Source: Bacillota bacterium
GTDB taxonomy: Bacteria > Bacillota > Clostridia > Clostridiales > Clostridiaceae
Reading direction: 5' to 3'
NCBI GenBank assembly: GCA_021781655.1
Contig: JAJXWJ010000031.1
Location: 1-35,739 of the forward strand
Length of the DNA: 35,739 nt
Positions 31,016 through 35,739 of this stretch are shown one piece after another. The translations under genes and the position numbers were made by a program. The notes below the pieces were generated by a model that ran no database searches, was not told where the DNA came from, and was given only the letters and a program-made list of their open reading frames with translations. Position 1 is the first letter of the stretch. Each line of letters opens with the position of its first letter.

Positions 31016-31054
31016 GTATCCTAAAAAGTATACTTTTTAGGATACTTTTATAAT
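31016..31054 (+). promoter_or_regulatory. 30-bp perfect palindrome next to a -10 box (operator candidate)
   Basis: GTATCCTAAAAAGTA (31016-31030) is followed directly by its exact reverse complement (31031-31045). TATAAT begins at 31049, so the palindrome covers the -35 region of the promoter for the Phd/YefM-like frame at 31092. Toxin-antitoxin genes of this family are autoregulated through palindromes placed like this. Confidence 0.65.
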
Positions 31055-31091
31055 ACGTAAAAGTTATAAATAAATATTAGTGGGGAGTAGT

Positions 31092-31291
31092 ATGTTAATA
31101 AATACTAAAAAAATAATTTCTATATCCAAAGCCAATGAAGATTTTTCTAAAATATCAAAATCGCTGATAAGGATAAAACTATAATAGTAAAAAACAATAA
31201 ACCCCAATATATTATTTTAGATTTTGAAGAGCTTAATAAAGAACCTTTTATAGAAAAAGAAAAATTAGGTACAATTTCTAATAAGATTTAA
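31092..31291 (+). pseudogene. Frameshifted Phd/YefM-like antitoxin gene
   Basis: ATG 31092 (GGGGAG site) reads MLINTKKIISISKANEDFSKISKS and then hits a stop. Allowing one missing base near 31163 restores ADKDKTIIVKNNKPQYIILDFEELNKEPFIEKEK to the stop at 31289-31291. The combined protein of about 66 residues fits the Phd/YefM pattern (SISKANEDFSKI... then ...VKNNKPQYIILDFEEL). No adjacent RelE/Doc-type toxin gene is seen. The converging downstream gene encodes a PIN-type protein. Confidence 0.7.
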
Positions 31292-31303
31292 CTATGAAAT
31301 TTA

Positions 31304-32647
31304 CTAATCTACATCTTCATTAGGTTCAGAAACTTTACTTGCTTTTTCCAATGGTTTTAGTGCGGATGGTGTGAATTCTAATTCATTTATTTTATTTACT
31401 GTATTCAATACAGACGGCGATAACCCTAACCCACTTATTTTAGTTGCTGAATCTAATATAGACGGTGATAACCCTAACCCACTTATTTTAGTTGCTGAAT
31501 CTAATATAGATGGTGATAACCCTAATCCACTTATTTTAGTTGCTGCATCTAATACAGACGGTGATAACCCTAATCCACTTATTTTAGTTGCTGAATCTAA
31601 TATAGATGGCGATAACCCTAACTCACTTATTTTGGTTGCTGCATCTAATACAGATGGTGATAACCCTAATCCACTTATTTTGCTGTATTGTTTAGAATCA
31701 TCCAATAAAGTTTTATCTAGACTTGACTTTGATAATTCACTTTCTATTAAATCTGATTCTCTTTGTAAATCTTTGGTATCATGTATAGTATGTAAATATG
31801 AAATATATTTTATGAATTCCTTAGTTGTGATAGAATAAAACTTTTGATTAGTTTCATCAAAAAATTCCTTGATTAGTTCCTTTCTAGGGCCTAAATCATA
31901 CTGTTTAAATTTTTCACACCAATCAGACTTTCTATCATCAGATACAAATAATATATCCTTTTGGTTATCTTTTGCAATATGGAGCATTTCTTTCCATATA
32001 ATAAAATCTCCATATATATTTAAATTAGGATTCCTTTTATAATCTTCTGCTCCTGGTGTAGGTATTCCTGAACGATATCGCTCTAGTCCTGACTTATTTA
32101 TTTGTTCTAAATCATTTTTTGTAAATGGAGTACTTATTTTTCCTTCAAATAATTCTATTATTTTATCCATAATAGGGTCATCATCATTAATAAATGTATT
32201 ATCTATATCAATTTTATACGAATCTATTTCATTTTCAATTTCTTTTTTAGCTTTATTTAATATATTAATAATATTAGTTTTTAAAGTTTCTTCATGTTTT
32301 ATTAAATTACAAGAATCTTTATTTTCTGATTGGAAGTTACTATTCTCTAATATATTGTTTATTTCTGTGATTTTTTTAGTTAATTCTTGCTTTAAATCTT
32401 CTTTAAACTTAGATTTATTATATATTATTTTTAATCTATTATTATAAAATTCTTGCACTGATTGATATGTTAAAAATAATCTATCTTTTACAACATTAAG
32501 TATTTCAAAAAATTTTTCTCTATTATCACTATTAAATCTATAGATATTAAGTAATGCATTAGTATCTAATATTATCAATCCAGTTTTTTTTATACTGTCT
32601 ACAGAACCATCTTTCATCATATTGTATTGAAAAAAAGCTTGTTTCAT
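31304..32647 (-). CDS. PIN-domain (PIN_8/DUF4935-like) protein with 7 x 16-residue repeat tail
   Basis: A 447-residue soluble protein. Residues about 20-260 form a large PIN-like nuclease domain: strand 1 LIILDTNALLNIYRF (Asp28), SVQEFYNNR with an acidic residue in the next helix, and GDFIIWKEMLHIAK...ILFVSDDRKSDWCE near its end. These acids would bind metal for RNA cleavage. Residues 323-434 are seven tandem 16-mers (consensus KISGLGLSPSVLDAAT), amphipathic helix-turn units. The last two are degenerate. The tail ends SEPNEDVD. The gene is monocistronic, on the minus strand in the cargo region. Related PIN_8 proteins are often found with phage-defence genes; here that role is an inference. 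Confidence 0.75.
   Translation of the reverse strand: MKQAFFQYNMMKDGSVDSIKKTGLIILDTNALLNIYRFNSDNREKFFEILNVVKDRLFLTYQSVQEFYNNRLKIIYNKSKFKEDLKQELTKKITEINNILENSNFQSENKDSCNLIKHEETLKTNIINILNKAKKEIENEIDSYKIDIDNTFINDDDPIMDKIIELFEGKISTPFTKNDLEQINKSGLERYRSGIPTPGAEDYKRNPNLNIYGDFIIWKEMLHIAKDNQKDILFVSDDRKSDWCEKFKQYDLGPRKELIKEFFDETNQKFYSITTKEFIKYISYLHTIHDTKDLQRESDLIESELSKSSLDKTLLDDSKQYSKISGLGLSPSVLDAATKISELGLSPSILDSATKISGLGLSPSVLDAATKISGLGLSPSILDSATKISGLGLSPSILDSATKISGLGLSPSVLNTVNKINELEFTPSALKPLEKASKVSEPNEDVD
31346..31681 (-). repeat. Seven 48-bp tandem repeats (coding)
   Basis: These encode residues 323-434 of the PIN protein. The first five units are nearly identical at the DNA level (GATAACCCTAA[C/T]CCACTTATTTT recurring every 48 bp on the plus strand). 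Units alternate mainly between SVLDAAT and SILDSAT versions, a sign of recent duplication in blocks. Copy number is probably variable between strains. Confidence 0.9.
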
Positions 32648-32815
32648 TATATTGTTCCTCTTTTCTATCTAACTAAATTTATGCATAATATGTTACAATT
32701 TGAGAATGAGTTATATTGAGATTATAACACATTTTTATTTTTTCATCATTATTAAATACTAGTTCTAAAAAAGAATCAATGATGAACTCAAATAAGTATT
32801 AATTAATGTGATTAA

Positions 32816-32950
32816 ATCGAATTTATTGTATTAATCAAATACCAAAATGCTAGAGTAGAAAAAGACTGTGAAGAAATATTTCTTGAATATATGCTTTTAA
32901 AAAGAGATAATTTAAATACAAAATTTAATATACAAAAGGGGTTATTTTAG
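32816..32950 (+). pseudogene. Possible 3' remnant of a gene upstream of the membrane protein
   Basis: An open frame of 44 codons without a usable start reads IEFIVLIKYQNARVEKDCEEIFLEYMLLKRDNLNTKF... and stops at TAG 32948-32950, overlapping the next GTG start by one base. The overlap suggests former translational coupling. Only a short version from ATG 32891 could be expressed today. The remainder of the gap 32648-32815 shows only A/T-rich sequence and the promoter area of the PIN gene. Confidence 0.35.
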
Positions 32951-33603
32951 TGAAAACAATATTTAAAAATTATAATGAGTTACTTAAAGAAAATCTTTTA
33001 TTTAGAAATAAAAATTTATTTTCAAAGATATATGTAATTCTAATTTACGGCATCCTTTTTATATCGTTAATATGTATTGCAACAAAATCAATAGTTATAG
33101 CAGTAAAATTATTATTTTTATCAGTAATTTTTTGCTATATTATGTGGATGATATTATACATAGCCATGGTAGCACCTGAAATATATATTTTCAAAAATGC
33201 AATAATAATTTGTAAGAGAGTAGAAGAAATATTTAAAAACGAATTTTATAATTACGATACATATTTAGAGGATAATGCAGTTTTAAATTTAGATAGTATG
33301 CTTAACAAAAATATTCCAGATAAAAAAATGTTATCATTTTGGAAATATAAACTGTCAACAAGTAAAGAAACTATTCAAATAACACTTCCTGTGGTAGCGT
33401 TAATGATACTTTGTTTATTAAAGGTACCAGTAAGAGAAGATATTTTAAATATAATTAAGAAATATGTTCAGATAGATACAACATACTGGAAATGGATATT
33501 GGGTGCTTTTTTATATCCGTATATATTTATTGTTTATTATTCAAATATAGATAGAATTAATGGTAGTTTATCTAAAATAGATTTACTAAGAGATATAATA
33601 TAA
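32950..33603 (+). CDS. Four-helix membrane protein, unknown
   Basis: A 217-residue protein starting at GTG 32950, nine bases after AAAAGGGG. Predicted TM helices lie at about 27-46, 50-77, 146-163 and 178-198. Between helices 2 and 3 is a cytosolic loop of about 65 residues (ICKRVEEIFKNEFYNYDTYLEDNAVLNLDSMLNK). No family or catalytic motif was recognised. It is the last gene of the element and ends 27 bp before the right arm-site pair. A membrane effector of a defence or toxin system is conceivable but unsupported. Confidence 0.6.
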   Translation: MKTIFKNYNELLKENLLFRNKNLFSKIYVILIYGILFISLICIATKSIVIAVKLLFLSVIFCYIMWMILYIAMVAPEIYIFKNAIIICKRVEEIFKNEFYNYDTYLEDNAVLNLDSMLNKNIPDKKMLSFWKYKLSTSKETIQITLPVVALMILCLLKVPVREDILNIIKKYVQIDTTYWKWILGAFLYPYIFIVYYSNIDRINGSLSKIDLLRDII

Positions 33604-33629
33604 TTATCATTAGAATAAAATATCTATAC

Positions 33630-33662
33630 TTGACGGGTAAAATGACGGGAAAGCACCGTCAT
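33630..33662 (+). promoter_or_regulatory. Putative integrase arm-type sites, right end
   Basis: TTGACGGG (33630-33637) and ATGACGGG (33642-33649) are a direct pair 12 bp apart, followed by an inverted copy CCGTCAT (33656-33662). It matches the pair at 14928-14949 and lies 113 bp inside the right core. Confidence 0.55.
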
Positions 33663-33775
33663 TTATCTTTAAGTAATTTAGAATGAATCAGAATGTATAT
33701 ACTCTAAACCTCAACAAATACTAGGTTTTAGAGATTGAAATAAATTTATTAAAACACACAAAAAACATTGTTATA

Positions 33776-33820
33776 TGATTCGTAATCAGTAGGTCGCAAG
33801 TTCAAATCTTGTCGGGAGCA
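33776..33820 (+). repeat. attR: 21-bp core plus displaced 3' end of the original tRNA-Thr
   Basis: 33776-33796 repeats the anticodon-arm core. 33797-33820 is a tRNA 3' end with T-stem GCAAG/CTTGT and acceptor strand CGGGAGCA. The 5' acceptor and D-arm are absent (upstream is A/T-rich element DNA), so it is not a functional tRNA. Confidence 0.93.
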
Positions 33821-33826
33821 TTAGGG

Positions 33827-33862
33827 ATAAACCTTGTAATATCAATCAGTAGCAAGGTTTAT
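33827..33862 (+). terminator. Original terminator of tRNA-Thr, now orphaned
   Basis: ATAAACCTTG (33827-33836) pairs perfectly with CAAGGTTTAT (33853-33862), then TATTTTT. It marks the chromosomal side of the junction. Confidence 0.8.
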
Positions 33863-33942
33863 TATTTTTGCGTAAAATTGAGTTTTATTTGGGATTTGCT
33901 AATACAAAAAAATCACTAAAAACCATGATAAAATACAATAAG

Positions 33943-33975
33943 AAAAGCAAAGATTTTAAAACTATCCTTGCTTTT
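33943..33975. terminator. Terminator downstream of the Uma2 gene
   Basis: AAAAGCAA (33943-33950) pairs with TTGCTTTT (33968-33975), with T-rich tails on both strands. It serves the leftward Uma2 gene. Nothing else was seen between 33863 and 34055. Confidence 0.65.
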
Positions 33976-34055
33976 TATTTTGATTTTTTTTATTAAATAG
34001 ATTTTCAAGTTTATCAGCTCTTTGGAATGCATGAGCAAACATTTTTACGGTATAT

Positions 34056-34613
34056 TTATTCAAATATACTTTTTAATTCAATAGATAAATCATTGTATAG
34101 GATAGAACTGACAAAGTCATCCTTTGAATATACAATTGGTTCAGAATATGCTTCTATTTCTATATCAAAAGAATATACCGTTATAGTTTTGCTTTTTGGT
34201 GACACAATCCAATATTCTGAAACTTGAAATCTCATGTATAAATTAAGTTTTCGTATATAATCATCTGAAGCATTAGAAGGAGAAAGTATTTCAATTACTA
34301 ATGTGGGTATGCAATTAAATTCATTTTTATCTAATGGCTTATCACCACATAAAACAAATAAATCTGGTTGAACTCTTTTTACTTCTTCATTTTCCTTTTT
34401 TAGAATAATATCAAAAGGAGCAATAAAGGGTTCACATGATTTTCCTTTAAGATATTGTTTAAATTCAAATAATAAGTTTCCTAATATCCTTTGATGTCTT
34501 AGTGTTGGAGTTGCTTGATATATAATTTCTCCATCTATAAATTCAGCTCTCTCAACATCTTTAGTGATCTCTAAAAACTCCTCATAAGTGTACTTTTGTG
34601 CTTTTGGTAACAT
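34056..34613 (-). CDS. Uma2-family endonuclease-like protein (PD-(D/E)XK fold)
   Basis: A 185-residue protein of the Uma2/DUF820 family. It starts YTYEEFLEITKDVERAEFIDGEIIYQATPTLRHQRILGNLL and has the nuclease core VQPDLFVLC followed by TLVIEILSPSNASDDYIRKLNLYMRFQVSEYWIV. Here Asp, Glu and Lys occupy the PD...ExK positions. ATG 34613 lies 6 nt after AAGGAAGGTG; a longer frame to 34637 lacks a site. The family is widespread in cyanobacteria and clostridia and its biological role is not settled. It is chromosomal, just outside attR. Confidence 0.88.
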   Translation of the reverse strand: MLPKAQKYTYEEFLEITKDVERAEFIDGEIIYQATPTLRHQRILGNLLFEFKQYLKGKSCEPFIAPFDIILKKENEEVKRVQPDLFVLCGDKPLDKNEFNCIPTLVIEILSPSNASDDYIRKLNLYMRFQVSEYWIVSPKSKTITVYSFDIEIEAYSEPIVYSKDDFVSSILYNDLSIELKSIFE

Positions 34614-34725
34614 ATGATTCACCTTCCTTAAAGACAAATATATAGTTTTATTTAATTATAATATATCCAAAAAAATGAATAAAGGCAAATAAGTTTTAAG
34701 TTATTGAGTAGTAAAGGATAATTAA

Positions 34726-34869
34726 AATTTTGTAGAATATGGGGTTTTTTATATAGATAAAATTGACGTATTTAGTCAAGTAGAAAGCATATCTAAACAA
34801 GTGGATATGCTAAAATTAATTCGTTGTGATGGCGATAGAGAGAGACTTAAGGAAGAGATAGGTTTATAA
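34726..34869 (+). pseudogene. Short coding remnant, unknown
   Basis: A 47-codon open stretch without a start codon reads NFVEYGVFYIDKIDVFSQVESISKQVDMLKLIRCDGDRERLKEEIGL-like and ends in TAA. It looks like the 3' end of a lost gene. The rest of the gap 34614-34725 is A/T-rich and carries the Uma2 promoter region. Confidence 0.3.
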
Positions 34870-34903
34870 GAATTATGCCAATACGTTTTAACATGGGATA
34901 AAT

Positions 34904-34934
34904 AAAAAGGTTCCACCAAATTAGGAACCTTTTT
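34904..34934. terminator. Bidirectional terminator before the MCP gene
   Basis: AAAAAGGTTCC (34904-34914) and GGAACCTTTTT (34924-34934) form a perfect 11-bp stem with a 9-nt loop and T-runs on both strands. Confidence 0.85.
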
Positions 34935-34948
34935 ATTATTATTTTATT

Positions 34949-35739
34949 TTATTTAAGTTTAAACTTATCTATTTTTTCTATCATATTGATGGTTTTACTA
35001 TTTAACTCTTGTGCAGACCTAGAAACTTCACTAGAGGATTCCTTCATTTCTGTGGCCGAAGCAGAGATTTCTTCTGATGAAGCGGAATTTTCTTCTGCAA
35101 CAGCTGAAGTGTTTTCAACTTTAGAAATAATGGTATCTTTATCATGGTCAACTTCTACAATGGATGTGTTTACCTTTTCTATCTTTGGTAAAATACCCTC
35201 TATAGAAGATATTATGTCCTTAAAGGATAAAATAGTTGAATTTATTATAGATTTTTGTTCAGATAACTCATCATTTGTAGAATTCATTGTTGCGGTAACA
35301 GTGCTTGTTTCATTTTTTATAGCGTTAAGTAATATGCCTATCTCATTTGAAGATTGTTTAGAGTTTTCAGCTAATTGTCTTATCTCATCAGCTACTACAG
35401 CAAAACCCTTACCGGATTCACCAGCTCTTGCAGCTTCTATGGAAGCATTTAATGAAAGTAGATTTGTCTGGTCAGCAATACTGTTTATTAAATCGATTAT
35501 ATTATTGATTTCAGTCACTTTTTCCGTCAAATTATTAATACTGCTATTTGTGTTATTAAAGGAATTTGCTATTTTTTCAATAGAGCTAATAAGCTCTTCG
35601 AATTGCTCATTACTTATATTTACCTTGCTATTTATGTCTTTAGTATTATTATTTACATCTGTAATGTATGTTGTTATTTTTTCTAAAGTTTCACCAAAGG
35701 ATGATAAAGTTGAAGTAATATCTATCAATTCCTGAGCTT
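34949..35739 (-). CDS. Methyl-accepting chemotaxis protein, C-terminal part (cut by window end)
   Basis: The C-terminal signalling half of an MCP; the frame stays open to the last base of the window ([23 protein letters not shown]...), so the gene continues beyond it. About 260 residues are visible: a long coiled coil with the highly conserved hairpin tip [40 protein letters not shown] that binds CheA and CheW. Glu/Gln- and Ser-rich methylation helices ([21 protein letters not shown]) follow. The sensory domain is not in view. Confidence 0.93.
   Translation of the reverse strand, partial: AQELIDITSTLSSFGETLEKITTYITDVNNNTKDINSKVNISNEQFEELISSIEKIANSFNNTNSSINNLTEKVTEINNIIDLINSIADQTNLLSLNASIEAARAGESGKGFAVVADEIRQLAENSKQSSNEIGILLNAIKNETSTVTATMNSTNDELSEQKSIINSTILSFKDIISSIEGILPKIEKVNTSIVEVDHDKDTIISKVENTSAVAEENSASSEEISASATEMKESSSEVSRSAQELNSKTINMIEKIDKFKLK

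Larger units (their letters stand above)
14836..33820. mobile_element. Integrative mobilizable element (IME) in tRNA-Thr, about 18.9 kb
   Basis: It is bounded by a 21-bp direct repeat (14836-14856 and 33776-33796), so the excised circle would be about 18,940 bp. Contents in order: methyltransferase-like cargo, tyrosine integrase, XRE regulator pair, excisionase-like gene, DnaD-type replication gene, IS110 insertion, oriT-like zone, MobC, relaxase with a nested gene, VirD4-like coupling protein, winged-helix-like gene, type VII toxin module, broken Phd-like antitoxin, PIN-repeat protein, membrane protein. No VirB4, VirB6 or peptidoglycan-hydrolase genes of a mating pore are seen, so transfer would need a helper element. 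The IS insertion and the stop codon in the coupling protein suggest some decay. Confidence 0.9.

Noticed and set aside
31346..31681. Regularly spaced near-identical repeats that could suggest a CRISPR array
   Set aside because: The repeats are tandem with no unique spacers and encode an in-frame 16-residue protein repeat; no cas genes are nearby.
31371..31838. 155-codon plus-strand frame of repeated NPLILVAESNIDGD-like units
   Set aside because: It is the antisense of the coding repeats of the PIN protein. The periodicity follows from the real frame, and there is no ribosome site.
33776..33820. Second tRNA-Thr gene
   Set aside because: It has only the anticodon 3' side, T-arm and acceptor 3' strand. 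The 5' half is missing, so it is an attR remnant.

Overview
The window looks like the chromosome of a low-GC Clostridium-type firmicute. The supporting signs are strongly A/T-biased codons, AGGAGG-type ribosome sites, TTG and GTG starts, and the run MazG-like - gdpP - rplI - lonC - dnaB that is typical of clostridial chromosomes. All family names come from reading motifs by eye; no database search was run.

Chromosomal left arm (1-14880). It opens with two NRAMP-related transporters that flank a soluble PRC-barrel/MgtE-N/CBS protein. All three genes point to Mg2+ (or another divalent metal) uptake with its own sensor. The middle gene has a promoter and a leader holding a 34-codon upstream ORF embedded in a long hairpin. 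Next come a two-domain lipoprotein, the housekeeping run (MazG-like, c-di-AMP phosphodiesterase GdpP, ribosomal protein L9, LonC protease, replicative helicase DnaB), and a convergent hsp18 whose promoter carries a textbook CtsR operator. A VanY-type D,D-carboxypeptidase with a VanR/VanS-like two-component system follows, then a tRNA-Thr(CGU).

Integrated element (14836-33820). A tyrosine-recombinase element of about 19 kb sits in the tRNA-Thr gene, with a 21-bp core in the anticodon arm repeated at its right end. The element rebuilds the 3' half of the tRNA with a different but still paired T-stem. It encodes a methyltransferase-like protein, integrase, a divergent XRE regulator pair with operators, an excisionase-like protein, a DnaD-type replication protein, an IS110-family insertion with a candidate bridge-RNA region, an oriT-like zone of nested palindromes, MobC, a MOB-P relaxase and a VirD4-like coupling protein. 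No VirB4-type or other mating-pore genes are present, so it is best read as an integrative mobilizable element (IME). Two features of the transfer module stand out. A 170-residue coiled-coil/membrane-tail gene lies wholly inside the relaxase gene in another frame, with a perfect Shine-Dalgarno. The coupling-protein gene has an ochre stop at codon 7.

The right half of the element is cargo: a winged-helix-like protein behind five palindromic repeats, a type VII-secreted toxin module (WXG100 partner, TNT-type NAD(P)-glycohydrolase toxin, small immunity protein), a frameshifted Phd/YefM-like antitoxin behind a 30-bp perfect palindrome, a PIN-domain protein with a 7 x 16-residue repeat tail, and a membrane protein.

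Right chromosomal arm (33821-35739). This holds the displaced 3' end of the original tRNA with its terminator, a Uma2-family nuclease-like gene, a gene remnant, and the C-terminal part of a methyl-accepting chemotaxis protein cut by the window end.
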